From the NCBI GenBank assembly GCA_029891385.1, contig CM057228.1, forward strand, positions 26,316,809 to 26,380,808: 64,000 bases of DNA, written 5' to 3'. The stretch's first letter is position 1, and every line of letters starts with the position of its first letter. This document shows, piece by piece, positions 1-10,717 of the stretch. This stretch comes from Erythroxylum novogranatense. Taxonomy: Eukaryota; Streptophyta; Magnoliopsida; Malpighiales; Erythroxylaceae. Made by a program: the position numbers and the translations under genes. The notes under the pieces were generated by a model. That model saw only the letters and a program-made list of their open reading frames with translations. It searched no databases and was not told where the DNA came from.

Positions 1-503
1 GCCGTACTAAAATTCAGCTTCGTCCCTAAAGCTTCCTGCAAACTACCCCAAAACCTCGAAGTAAACCGAGGATCTCTATCGGACACAATCGAATCCAGAA
101 TCCCATGCAATCTTACTATCTCATCAATATACTTCTTTGCTAGCACATGCAAAGAATCAGTCTGCTTAATTGCCAAAAAGTGAGCTGACTTGGTCAACCG
201 ATCCACAATCACCCAAATAGCATCGTGCTTCCTACTAGTCCTGGGTAATCCCATCAAGAAGTCCATAGTCACCCTTTGCCACTTCCATTCCGGGATGGAC
301 AATGGTCTCAACTTGCACGAAGGTGCCTGGTGCTCAGCCTTGACTTGCTGACACACTAGACACTTACTGACAAACTCTGCTATATCCCTCTTCATGCCCT
401 TCCACCAAAAATGCTCTCTCAAATCTCTGTACATCCTGGTGCTACCGGGATGCATGGCATAAGGCGCATTGTGTGCCTCATCCATAATCTCAGCCTTAAC
501 CTC
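1..503 (-). pseudogene. Integrase part of element A pol, open to window edge
   Basis: The frame reads from 503 down to 1 without a stop and covers the integrase zinc-binding end ([12 protein letters not shown], the CC half of HHCC) and the catalytic core. Two of the three DDE acids are visible in [13 protein letters not shown] and [15 protein letters not shown]. The glutamate and C-terminal domain lie beyond the edge. A TAG at 504-506 separates it from upstream pol. The same place in element B has CAG, so this is a Gln-to-stop change. Integrase would join the cDNA to the host chromosome. Confidence 0.85.
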
Positions 504-1649
504 CTACACATCTGGGATACACAACCTGTTCCCCACAGTCATAAGCCCATCATCCCTCACATCTATCTTAGAAACCTTGCCATTCCGAATTTCATCTCGA
601 AGCTTGCTCAAATCTGCATCTTGAGCTTGCAATTCCCTAACCTTTTCCCTGAGAATCGGCCTCACTCGGAAATTAGCTAGAAGGCAATCCGACTCCTCCT
701 GCTTCAAGCTTATCTTAAGCTTGGCCATCTCTTCCAATAAAGGAAGATAAACTGATCGAACATGCGCAATCGAAGACTTTCTACTCAAAGCATCTGCCAC
801 CACATTGGCCTTCCCTGGATGATACTCAATCAGCAAATCATAATCCTTGAGTAGCTCGATCTACCTTCTCTGCCTCAAATTCAATTCCTTCTGACTCAGC
901 AAATACTTCAGACTCTTATGATCGGTAAAAATCTGCGTCTGAACTCCATACAGGTAATGCCGCCAAATCTTCAAGGCAAAAATCACAGCTGCTAACTCCA
1001 AATCATGCGTCGGATAGTTTAGCTCATAAGGCTTCAACTGCCTCGAAGCATATGCTATCACCCGATCTCCCTGCATCAATACACAACCAAGACCCTTCCT
1101 CGAAGCATCACTGTATACCCTATAGCCCTCATCACCCGATGGCAAAATCAGAATCGGGGCACTTGTCAATCTGCACTTGAGCTCCTCGAAGCTCCTCTGA
1201 CACTCCTCACTCCAAACAAACTTCTGATTTTTCCTTAACAACTTCGTCATCGGAGCGGCTATCATGGATAATCCCTCCACGAATCTCCTGTAATAGCCTG
1301 CCAAATCCAGAAAACTCCTCACCTCTGCTACACTCTTCGGTGCTTCCCAATTCACCACAGCTTCTATCTTCTTTGGATCCACATGAACTCTTTGCTCTGA
1401 GATCACATGTCCAAGAAATGACACCTCCCTCAGCCAAAATTTGCATTTATCGAATTTGGCATACAACTCATGCCTCCTCAAAGTCTCCAAAGCGATCCTC
1501 AAATGCTCTTCATGCTCCTCATCACTCTGGGAATACACCAAGATATCATCAATAAAGAAAATGATAAATTGGTCCAAGAATGGATTAAAAACCCGATTCA
1601 TCAAATCCATAAAAGCCGCAGCGATTCGCCAATCCGGCGGCATCACCAA
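504..1649 (-). pseudogene. RT C-terminus, RNase H and integrase N-terminus of element A
   Basis: Reading leftward, the segment holds the RT catalytic motif FIDDILVYS, the RT thumb ([17 protein letters not shown]), RNase H ([36 protein letters not shown]), then [11 protein letters not shown] and the linker into integrase. A TAG at 861-863 replaces a tryptophan conserved in element B (CCA on the plus strand there, CTA here). Near 1640-1700 the motif normally read as [12 protein letters not shown] is scrambled, shifting the frame relative to 1643-2563. The scramble includes a CAG-to-CG difference from B, so part of it may be sequence error. Confidence 0.88.
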
Positions 1650-2563
1650 AACTCAAATGCCCATACCGAGTCTGAAAGCGCACTTCGCACATCCGACTCC
1701 TTAATCCTCAATCGGTGATAACCCGATCTCAAGTCTATCTTAGAGAAGACTCTCGCTCCTTGCAATTGATCAAACAGATCATCAATGCGAGGAAGCGGAT
1801 ACTTGTTCTTCACAGTAACCTGATTCAACTTCCTGTAGTCAACACACATCCTCAACGATCCATCTTTCTTCTTCACAAAAAGAACCGGAGCTCCCCAAGG
1901 CGAAGAGCTCGGTCGAATATACCCCTTCTCCAACAGCTCCTCCAACTGCTCCTTAAGCTTTTTCAATTCCGCCGAAGCCATCCAGTAAGGCAGAATTGAA
2001 ATCGGCGCTGTACCTGACAGTAACTCAATGGGAAACTCAATTTCCCTAGCTGGTGGTAGTCCTGCCAATTCCTCGGGAAAAACGTCCGAGAATTCCCTGA
2101 CTACTGGAATATCCTCCAACTTTCCCCTATTTGCCCTGGTGTCTATCACATAAGCCAAAAACACCTCACAACCCTTCCTCATCATCGTCTCTGTTGTCAA
2201 TGCTGAAACCATTATAGGCGGACTCGCTTTTCTGTCCCCAGTAAACACTACTCTTCTGTCATCATCCAATTCGAACTCCACTGTCTTCTGCTTACAATCC
2301 AAACGGTCATTGTACTTCTCCAACGTATCCATACCCAAAATCACATCTAATCCTCCCATCTTTAGTGGCATCAAATCGACCACTAGAAGTTCTCCACCAA
2401 TGCGAATCTCACAACCTCTATACACTTGACTAATCACAATGTACTGGCCGATTGGAGTACTCACCATCAGCGGAGTATCCAAAGGGCTCACAGTCCTATC
2501 ACACACGGGTCTACTCGAAGAAACAAACGAATGAGTAGAACCCGGATCAATCAAAACTAGCAC
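1643..2563 (-). pseudogene. Protease and RT N-terminus of element A
   Basis: The N-terminal part carries the retropepsin active-site motif in its plant gypsy form, [12 protein letters not shown], then VILGMD typical of the protease flap end. RT motifs follow: [46 protein letters not shown] and [15 protein letters not shown]. The frame is lost just after this at the YGHFEF region. Protease would mature the Gag-Pol polyprotein and RT would copy the RNA in the cytoplasmic particle. The gene ran on from gag just upstream and is disrupted near 2564-2567. Confidence 0.88.
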
Positions 2564-2567
2564 ATCA

Positions 2568-3860
2568 TCAGAAAATAATCGAACTGCATAAAGTGACTAC
2601 ATCCGAGCATCTCAGATCCTCTCTAGTCATAGCAAACATCCTAGCCGGTGCTTGCGCTCTCGGTCTCCCCGAAAGACTCACCCTCTTGGCCGCATCTGAA
2701 CTGCCCACTTCTGTCGCAGTCCTCTGACCCATGGTCTCAGTCCTCCTCGAAGCTTGCATCTGGCGTCTCTCTTGTCGTGGAGGCTGAGGACACTCTCTGG
2801 TAATGTTTCTCTTCTCTCCACAGTTGAAACAAGCTCCTGTCAACCTGAATCACTCTCCTCTATGGGATCTCCCGCAGTGTTCACACTTCGGAACAAAAGA
2901 TCTATCTCCATCTTCCCTTCTACTACCACCCACCGTTGAGGCTTGGTGAGAAACAGTAGAAGTCCTCATCGGCCTAGGTCGGCTCGCACCACTGCTCCTT
3001 TCCTCTGACTGGACCGGGAAGCTCCTAGCACTCCTGTCTGACATAGGAGTACTAGTGCTATCTCCTCTCCTGGACTGCTCTTTGCCCTTTCTCTTCTTGT
3101 TCACAACACTCTTGATGTTCTCTATATTCTCCACCCTCAAAGCTGCCTCAACCAGCTGCTGAAAATCACAAAAGTTATGTACAATCACCTTCTCTCTGAT
3201 CGCCAAGTGCAACTCGACTCAAACTCGCGACATCTAATGACCTCGCCAACATCGATCCAAGCATCTGGGATAGCTGTGTAAACCGCGCCATATACGCCGA
3301 TCGTCATATCCTCTCGAGTCAAACCGAGGAACTCCTCTCGTCATTGAATATATACCTCGACAGATACTTCTTCCCGAAAGCAACCACGAAATCTGTCATG
3401 CCAACCCCATCGCCTCATCTCGACTTTAAGACAGCCTCCCACGGTGGAGAGCATCTCCTCAAGCAAACTTCCGATAGATGACTCTCTCGTCATCCTCACA
3501 CTCCATCCGGTATAGCACTCTCGCCTTCCGCAACCATGTCTCGACTTCCTCAGATCCGATGTCCCAAAGAAATCAATCGCCCATACTTCCTCAATCGGTC
3601 AAACCGCTCCTTTCTCGAATCGGGCTGAAATGTAAGGCTATGGCATCCGACCCATACCGCATTTAATGCCTCGAGTAAAGGCCTCGAATAACCTTGGATC
3701 CAAAGGAGGCACTTGCTCTCGTGATAGTGGCGTAATCTCGAGTCGGCGACAGAACGGCTCACTACCTAGCCCTACGAAGCCTCAAGATTCCTCGGGCAAT
3801 CGACTCATCGCCCTCTCTCTCTCGTCGGAGAGTCAAATGCAGCAGATCCTTGCATGATTC
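2568..3860 (-). pseudogene. Gag of element A, with zinc knuckle; N-terminal half badly degraded
   Basis: The C-terminal part (2568-2843) has a CCHC-like knuckle, CFNCGEKRNITREC, in which the usual His position reads Arg-Asn. Just before it (2850-3212) is CEHCGRSHRGE, a second Cys/His cluster, after a basic serine-rich stretch. The segment 3213-3860 is recognisable only beside element B (58680-59290). Homologous blocks remain, but many CTG/CAG triplets in B appear as CG or TCG here, breaking the frame repeatedly. Gag forms the particle and binds the RNA. Confidence 0.78.
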
Positions 3861-4033
3861 CTCGTGTTCTTCTACGAGGTGGCATCGTAGTCCTTCAAAT
3901 GGAAACACTAAGGATTAGCTACTGGTCAATCTACATGTATGCATGACATGCATGTCACTTAATCAATGCAACAATTAATCAAATATCAAACAAGTCGTCC
4001 TATATGCATTCTAAGCCAAGGACATTAAACCTA

Positions 4034-4048
4034 GGCGCTCTAATACCA
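4034..4048 (-). promoter_or_regulatory. Primer-binding site of element A (initiator tRNA-Met type)
   Basis: On the minus strand the sequence four bases past the LTR end reads TGGTATTAGAGCGCC. It is an imperfect match to the initiator tRNA-Met site TGGTATCAGAGC used by many plant gypsy elements. It marks the start of minus-strand DNA synthesis and fixes the element orientation. The region 3861-4033 between it and gag is non-coding leader. Confidence 0.75.
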
Positions 4049-4052
4049 AACA

Positions 4053-6299
4053 TGTTGGGCCCGGGGCTCGGATATCCGATTCCCGAGGCGGCCCCTCGGG
4101 CTGCGCCGACAACGGGCGCCCCATAATGTCGGTCCCGATCCCAACATCCATGCAAATACATAAGTACAATTCGATTCACACATACATATACATACATTCT
4201 ACACATGCATTCTAAACATGCATTAATCATTCCAATTGCATAAATCATCTGTCATTCTCATTCGAAGAAATTCACCAAATAGTCTCAAAATGTAGCACAA
4301 TACAAAATGAAGGTGAATCCCAAAAAAAATACAAAAATATGCTCCATGATGAAATGCTGGCGGGCTAACCCAAGTACTAACTTAATACAAGGCTCCTAAC
4401 TATCTTGAAGTTTCTAATGCCTTGCAAGGTCGACAATCGCCCTCGACCGCACCGAGGAGGGAGAGTAATGGGGAATTGCGAAGCTCAGTGGCATATACGT
4501 TTATAGCCATTGGCAACGAGCCACACAATCAAGCAATATACATATATCACTAGCAAATCAAAAGTCATCAATATATTCACATTCATAAAAACATAAGTCA
4601 TGCAATTTCTATTTCTCAGCATAACAATCATTATGCAACAAGTCTGTCAAATCCATCATGTGTTATGCTCAACAAATCGATCGTGTATGCACAAACAATT
4701 GGCTCGAGAGTTCCGAAAACGATCCGGATAAACCAAAGGTAAATCCGTAAAACTATCCGAGTCTGATTTCTCAAGGATCTCGTGGCCTTAAGCGGGCAGC
4801 TGGGAGAAGGCTTTAATGTCAACGTGCACGTGACTCCATCCGTAACTCTCTTACCCAAACAAATCACATAATCCATTCGATTCATGCTCAAAGCATTTTT
4901 CACATTGTTCTAAATTCTCATTCTTGTCCATTGCCATAAGGCCTACCAAGCCATGCATAATTTTAATCATAATGCAAGTTCAATATTCTCATAGAATTCA
5001 ACACAAGTAATGTCACATAATGCAAGCAAGCATACATCAGGCAATTTGCCCATACACACAATAACCATAAACATATTACCCACCTAGTATCGCTCGAGTA
5101 GTTGACTCACTGATGTCCTTCCTCTTGCGATTGGGTCAAATCGACTTGGTTTCCTATAAGCAACCAAGTTCTTATTCAATTAACAATCCATAGAAAATAT
5201 TCCATAAAGCTTGACAATCAGAATAAAGCATTAAAGGTCTCTATTCAACCTCCTCCTAAAATCTGAACCCTTATAGACTAATTCCGAACTTCCTTTCTTC
5301 ATACAACTCGTAGCCCTTTATTTCTAGTTCACAATGAATCCAAAATCACCTAAATTGGACATCTACACCAAAAGATATGGTCGAAATACTAAAAATCTCC
5401 TTTGCTGGAACAGGTGACTTCGTCGCGACGAGGACTCCGCTCGTCGCGGCGAACGAGCTGTGCTCGTCGCGACGAGAGCCTCGCTCTTCGTTGCGGCGAA
5501 CAGCTCAAGGCCATGGCATGCTTAACAGGCTGCGCCGCCCTTGTGGCGTACATAAATGTGAGCCGCGCAAAGGCTATTCTTCAAGACGTCGCGACGCGTC
5601 TTAATGCACGTCAAGGGCGATCGCAAATTCCCATCGTCATGACGCTGGCGGGTCGGAGAGTGCCTCCGAACCCCATTTTTCCAACATTTCCCATCTTAAA
5701 TCCTTTCCAAATCCAAATGCAACACAACCAAACTATAGATTAAGAATTATACTACATTTCTAACCCATTCTAAGCTTCAAATCCATCACAAACACAGCAA
5801 CCCAAGAATCTACCCATCTTTTTCACCCAAAAACCCTAAATCATCGTTTTTACCCATTCCAAGCTATCTTAAGGTTTAATCCAACCGAAAACAAGATAGA
5901 AAGGACGTAAACTTACTGGGTATTGCTCCAAAACTGTCGAAATCTCCAAAAATCGCAACTCTCTCTTCCTCCTCTCTTCTCCCACTACAGCACTCCTCAT
6001 TTCTTCTTCTCCTCTTTTTCGTTTCCTTCTTTCTTCTTTCCTTTTTCTAATTTCTTTCTCCTAAACCGAAACACATGGGACAAAGACCATAATACCCTTC
6101 TTAGTTAAGCCCAAATCCATTCCAACTCAAGTAAACTTCCCAAAATATCCTTACAAACTTTTACCTATTAATTCTCATTCAACCGTACTAAACTCAAATA
6201 AATCCACTAATGTTCTCAATTTAATCAAGTTAAGGCATAAAACCACAATTATCACAATTAATGCTTAGTAACATCATAAAAAAAATTCGGGGTCTAACA
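4053..6299 (-). repeat. 5' LTR of element A (2,247 bp)
   Basis: It starts TGTTGGGCCC and ends GGTCTAACA in plus orientation (TG...CA ends), and is homologous to the B LTR at 52044-54177. In element sense it holds a purine-rich leader, a CpG-rich island (5414-5600), an AGGTGGGTA donor-like motif (plus-strand positions 5077-5085) and a degenerate GAGCT...AATTC hairpin (4474-4487). No gene is inside; short open frames are chance. Confidence 0.88.
5414..5600. repeat. CpG-rich TCGCGACG-type cluster in the A LTR
   Basis: A GC-rich patch in AT-rich surroundings with repeated self-complementary cores such as CGTCGCGACG, CTCGTCGCGGCGAA and GACGTCGCGACGCGTC. Equivalent clusters lie in the LTRs of B, C and E. 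Confidence 0.75.
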
Positions 6300-6301
6300 A
6301 A

Positions 6302-7372
6302 ACATCTAGAGCATGGTATGAAAGGTTAAGTAATTTTTTAACTCAACATGGGTATGTTCGTGGTAAGATTGATAATACATTATTCATTAAACATGTTGAT
6401 CAAAAAATGCTTATATGTCAAATATATGTTGATGATATTGTGTTTGGTGCCACTAATGAATTTTTGTGTAAAAAATTTAGTGATATAATGCAAAGCGAGT
6501 TTGAAATGAGCATGATGGGGGAAATCAAGTTCTTTCTTGGATTGCAAATCAAGCAACACAAAAATGGCATTTTCATCCACCAATCTAAGTATACCAAGGA
6601 ACTTCTTAAGAAGTTTAAAATGGAAGGATGCAAAGTGGCAGCAACACCAATGGCAACAAATGTGGTCTTGGAGAAACATGAACATGAAGAAGATGTTGAT
6701 CAAAAACTATATAGAGGTATGATCGACTCTCTCTTGTATTTAACTGCTTCTAGACCTGATATTATGTTTGCCACATGTCTTTGTGCTAGATTTCAATCTT
6801 GCCCTAAGATTTCTCATTTGAGTGCTTGCAAAAGAATATTTAGATATTTGAGTAGAAATGTTAATCATGGTTTATAGTATCCTAGTTGTGAATCCTTTGA
6901 TTTGTATGCTTATAGTGATGCTGATCATGGTGGCTATAGAATTGATAGAAAAAGCACTAATGTCTTGTGTCATTTCTTAGGTTCATCTTTGATATCTTGG
7001 GCTAGTAAAAGCAAGTTAGTGTAGCTATTTCCTTCTTGAATCAATACGTAGAACCGGGAGTGCATGTGCCCAAGTTCTTCGATTAAACATCAATTGCTTG
7101 ATTATGGTATTGTGGTTAAAAATATTCCTATTTATTGTGATAATACCAGTGCAATTTGTTTAAGTAAAAATCCAATTTTGCATAGTAGAACAAAGCATAT
7201 AGAAATTAGACATCATTTCATCCGTGATCATTGTTTAAAAGGTGACATTTGCTTGAAGCATGTATCATCTAGTGACCAATTAGCTGACATTTTTACTAAA
7301 CCTCTTAAGGAAGATGTGTTTGTGAATATTAAATTGAGACTAGGCATGTGTGATTTAAATTCCTTTGGTTGA
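6302..7372 (+). pseudogene. Copia RT C-terminus and RNase H (Sirevirus pol), broken
   Basis: The frame opens directly at the A insertion with AWYERLSNFL. It contains the copia RT catalytic box IYVDDIVFGAT, then EMSMMGEIKFFLGLQI, YTKELLKKF and SRPDIMFATCLCARFQ. RNase H follows (YSDADHGG, RKSTN, then YCDNTSAICLSKNP, KHIEIRHHFIRD, LADIFTKPL). A TAG at 6875-6877 replaces the Trp normally found in the GLWYP-like motif. The copia STAEAEY motif around 7020-7063 is corrupted with a stop and frame change. The product would be the RT-RH end of the polyprotein; this copy cannot encode it intact. Confidence 0.9.
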
Positions 7373-7921
7373 ATTTATTTTTGGCTACATTCATATATCA
7401 AATGGTCAAATTATGTGGCAAATGTGCAATCACATCTGAAGATACATTCATCATGTTGCATACTTGGGCTGAAAAATGACTTATTTGGAGTTTGGACACA
7501 TTTTATGACTTGTCCATTAGCAAGTCGACTTATCTGGGAATCAGTCGACTTATGATTTTTCACAACGTTTGGGGAATGCAGAAATTTGAGGATAAGTCGA
7601 CTTATATAGATCGACAAGTCGACTTATGAAGGTCAATAAGTCGACTTATGAGGGAAACAAGTCGACTTATGTTTACTTGGAGACTTTAAAACCTTTTCTT
7701 CCCTTTCTTCTCCGCAGACCTATTCTCTCTAAATCTCTGAAATTCCTCTCCTACAACTCGACTTATTTTCTTCAATCTCTTCAAATCTTCCTTACCCATC
7801 AATTTTCGACCTCCATTATCACAAAACCCCCTCATTTTATCTTCAAATCAACCTTCTTTTGCAAAAACCCCTCTCTCAAAATCCTAACCTACGATTTTTC
7901 CCCTCTTCTCTCTAAAGATCC
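7373..7921 (+). other. Non-coding spacer between pol and env-like ORF
   Basis: No supportable gene. The segment holds a palindrome array (7521-7671) and, from 7680, a pyrimidine-rich leader just before the env-like ATG. The open frame through 7626-8030 is mostly this pyrimidine tract and I do not regard it as coding. Confidence 0.6.
7521..7671. repeat. Array 1 of palindromic AAGTCGACTT decamers
   Basis: Six near-perfect copies of the self-complementary core AAGTCGACTT (SalI site inside) start at about 7522, 7542, 7594, 7616, 7638 and 7659. Neighbour spacing is 20-22 bp where regular. The array lies about 250-400 bp upstream of the env-like start codon. The same motif recurs in the 3' LTR (9874-10100). 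Confidence 0.9.
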
Positions 7922-9213
7922 ATGGCTCCAAGACAATCTTCAAGGAAAGGGAAAGAAACCGCTCCTCCACCAGTCCCCATCGCTCAATATGGACCACGAG
8001 TTTGGGTCTTCATCAAGAGGAGATGCTTGAGAGAAGAAGATGTGGTTGAACCTAGGTTTGTGTCAAAGGACGCATAAACTCTATATTACAAGGTGCTACA
8101 AAATGAGGTATTAATTCCTTCTATGAGATTTGACTGGGTGAACTAGACCATAGTGAGTTTATCGATGTGTTTCTTTGAAATTACAAATCTTGGATCATGA
8201 GAGTTTTAGGATTTCAGGATGATATTTACGAAGATGTGGTTAGGGAGTTCTATGCGAATCTATTTGTGACTGGTAGTAATGTTGAGGATGGAGTTCTTTT
8301 GAAATCCAAAAATAACCTGAAAGACATTTCTTTATGTGAATCAAATTTGTGTTCTCTATTTCATTTGCCTAGAGGAGGAGTAAGGCCTAGAGCATCTTTT
8401 ACTGACTTTGAAATTTTGAGGAATGTGGAAGGTGATACTGATGAGGAAGCCGAAGAGAATTTCGGCTATACCGAAGAAAAAGGGGCTGATCTATTGAGTA
8501 GGTTATGTTCAGATCATTCCCCTCCCTTTGAGGCTATGGATCTGCCTTTAAATTATCGGATATTACATTATGCAATCAATCAGGTTATTTATCCAAAGAA
8601 GGCTAGCAATAATCAGATTACTTCACTGGATAAGGAGATTCTTTGGCATATAGAAGAAGGAAGAAAAATCAATTATGCGAGCTTGATTATTCAAATGATG
8701 CGAAAAAAGGCTAGTTTATTATGGGGACAGCTGAAAGGGAAACCAGTCCGGCATAAAGGAATGCCTTATGCTGCTTTGATAACCTATCTCTCTCAGTTCC
8801 AAAGGTGTGATCTGGATTCCTATGCTCATCTCCCTTATCCTCAGAGTTGGAGATTCACACCTTATAACTTGAGAAGTATGAAGCTGGTGAAAACAGTTGA
8901 AAAAGGCTGGGTCTACTCTTATCATATTGAGAAGCTTGGTCTGACTTTAGAAGGTGAGCAGGTACCTTCGAGGAAACGATCTAAGAGGGCAGCATATCGT
9001 CCAAATAGCTCACGGACCAGTAATGTGAGAAGAAGTGAGGTACCTCATGAGGAAATTGCTGAAATTAATGAACAATTGGATGATTTACATGATCGCATCG
9101 ATGGCATCCAGTTTGTACTTCATGGGTTTGCAAAGAAAATGGATGCACAACACCGAATGCTTAAGACGATCTTTAAGAAGTTAAGGTGTAGGCACGATGA
9201 TTCTTCGTCATGA
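7922..9213 (+). pseudogene. Sirevirus env-like ORF, interrupted
   Basis: The natural start is the ATG at 7922 (MAPRQSSRKGKET), a basic N-terminus I recall from env-like/putative plant transposon proteins after pol in SIRE elements. A stop at 8075-8077, another near 8145 and a frameshift near 8180 break it. It then runs open from SWIMRVLGFQDD to 9213. The open part (338 aa from the ATG at 8197) has an acidic stretch (EGDTDEEAEENF), a basic segment (RKRSKRAAYRP) and a C-terminal heptad-like helix (EIAEINEQLDDLHDRIDGIQ) likely to be a coiled coil. I see no convincing signal peptide or membrane span, so a true envelope role is unproven. Confidence 0.8.
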
Positions 9214-9637
9214 TGTGTATTGACTTGTGCCTTGACCAACATTTAAACTTCTGTTTTTGTTTTATGTTCAGATCATGATTGACATATTTTGTAATGACTA
9301 TTGCTATTACTTGTGTTTGATGCTATGTTTGGTTATAAACTTCATTTGAGGCTATTTTTCCTATTGATTTTTGATTATGACAAAAAGGGGGAGTAAAATT
9401 GGAAATTGATATTTGGTCTCAGTCATTTGATTGAGGGGGAGTGAAAATTCATTGATTTGCAACTATGAGTGAAAATTCATTGATTTGCAGCTATGAGTGA
9501 AAATTCATTGGTTTATTAATTAAGGGGGAGACAAACTAACCATCAAGACAAGGGATTAAAAACCTTGATCAAGTTTTGTGTCTTTCAAATTTCTTTTCAA
9601 TTTCTAAATATTTTGTCATTATCAAAAAGGGGGAGAT
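9214..9637 (+). promoter_or_regulatory. Multiplied polypurine tracts upstream of Sirevirus 3' LTR
   Basis: Four tracts: AAAAAGGGGGAG at 9382-9393, GAGGGGGAG at 9434-9442, TAAGGGGGAG at 9521-9530, and AAAAAGGGGGAGAT ending directly at the LTR (to 9637). The last is the functional position for plus-strand priming. Repetition of this motif is a known Sirevirus trait. Confidence 0.88.
9441..9515 (+). repeat. 28-bp tandem repeat, about 2.6 copies
   Basis: The unit begins GTGAAAATTCATTG and ends CAACTATGA or CAGCTATGA. Copies start at 9441, 9469 and 9497, the last partial. It lies between two polypurine tracts and looks like slippage or local duplication. Confidence 0.85.
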
Positions 9638-10717
9638 TGTTGGACCAATGGTGGTTGACAAATTAAATCCCTTTATGATTTGATAATAATAAAATATCTA
9701 GAATTAGTTAAGAAATTATTTTAGGCATTATCCAATGAAAGAATTGTGCAAATCAAGATGGGCAAGTGATAAATCATTGAAGAATCAAGATGGGAGTTTC
9801 CTTATAAGTGCAAATGGCATAAAACATGAGGATTATTGAAGATTTGGTTGGATGTTACCGTTGAAGGCAGCATAAGTCAACCTGCACATCATAAGTCGAC
9901 TTACACATAAAGATCTGAACAGCATAAGTCGACTAATAGATGAAGATATGTCAACACAAGTCGACTAATCATACATAAGTCGACTTATCGAGGACGACAA
10001 GTCGACTTACATAGCACAAGTCAACTTATAGAAGAGCGGAGATGAAATTTTATGTAAAATGTTGTCACAAGTCGACTTATACAAGATGACAAGTCGACTT
10101 ATGGGTACAACAAATTAATTCCAACGGTCCAATTAGCCACAAATGGAAAGGAGATTGTTAAGGAACGGCTATAACAATCATGCAACGGCTAGAATGAGTT
10201 CCAACAGCTATTTTTCTTCTAGTATAATGGGTGGATGATTGATGAAGAGATAACCAAGGTTCCATAAGCTAAAATACTCTTCCTTTGCTCCAAAATTGCT
10301 CATTATTGTTCTTATTTTGTTACACAATTGTATTAAGCACTTGTTCTTCAATCTTTATCATATTTCTCTTACAATTTGAGTGACGAGTGGAAGGTCACGT
10401 GTGAGGTAGGATTTGTGCCGGAAGAAAAATCGATTGTAAAGGTAGCATGAGCCGGAAATCAAGTGGCATTGTAAAAAGTTCACACTCAACTACAAAGTGT
10501 GCAAATAAAGTGGTTTGCAAAATCCTAAGTGGGAGCTTAGGTAGAGGACGTAGGTCTTAGCACCGAACCTCTATAAAAATAGTGTTTGATCTTCTTCCCT
10601 ACTCTTTTCCTTTAAGTTTATTTAAATTGTTTTTGTGTGTATTAACTTCTGATTTTATTGTAGATAATTTCGAAAAGTTTAAAGATCTATTCAACCCCCC
10701 CTTCTAGATCACTTACA
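9638..10717 (+). repeat. 3' LTR of the Sirevirus (about 1,080 bp)
   Basis: It starts TGTTGGACCAATGG right after the polypurine tract. The proposed end is ATCACTTACA, after a C-rich string near 10693-10701. The length fits Sirevirus LTRs. The right border is inferred from the CA end and the change to Athila-like sequence; no second copy is in the window to confirm it. It carries palindrome array 2. Confidence 0.75.
9874..10100. repeat. Array 2 of AAGTCGACTT decamers inside the LTR
   Basis: Cores start at about 9893, 9926, 9958, 9977, 9999, 10069 and 10091, with variants (GTCAAC) at 9874 and 10018. Spacings are 19, 33, 32, 19, 22, 19, 51 and 22 bp, close to whole numbers of DNA helical turns. 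The palindrome also lets each site form a short RNA hairpin. Confidence 0.88.

Larger units (their letters stand above)
1..6299 (-). mobile_element. Element A: Tekay/Del-type chromovirus, 3' end outside window
   Basis: A Ty3/gypsy LTR retrotransposon read right to left: 5' LTR (4053-6299), primer-binding site, gag, protease, reverse transcriptase, RNase H and part of integrase, continuing past position 1. Domain order PR-RT-RH-INT is the gypsy order. The proteins closely resemble those of element B, whose chromodomain is visible, so the Tekay/Del placement is by inference. It sits inside a Sirevirus reverse transcriptase. The five bases right of the LTR (6300-6304, AAACA) are the expected target-site duplication, but the partner copy is off the window. 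Nonsense codons and frameshifts make it defective as written. Confidence 0.9.
6300..10717 (+). mobile_element. Sirevirus (Ty1/copia) 3' part, cut by element A
   Basis: Plus-strand remnant with the end of copia RT-RNase H (6302-7372), an env-like ORF (7922-9213), several polypurine tracts (9382-9637) and a 3' LTR (9638-10717). Multiplied polypurine tracts plus an env-like ORF after pol are hallmarks of the Sirevirus/SIRE lineage. Its 5' part lies left of the window because element A inserted in RT at 6299/6300. Its right end abuts an Athila-like remnant, so it probably inserted into that element. Confidence 0.85.

Noticed and set aside
7626..7921. 134-aa frame upstream of the env-like ORF as a separate gene
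   Set aside because: It translates the palindrome array and a pyrimidine leader; the family start is the ATG at 7922 in another frame.
7521..10100. CRISPR-like array from the AAGTCGACTT repeats
   Set aside because: Repeats are 10-bp palindromes with short irregular spacers in a eukaryotic retrotransposon; no cas genes.
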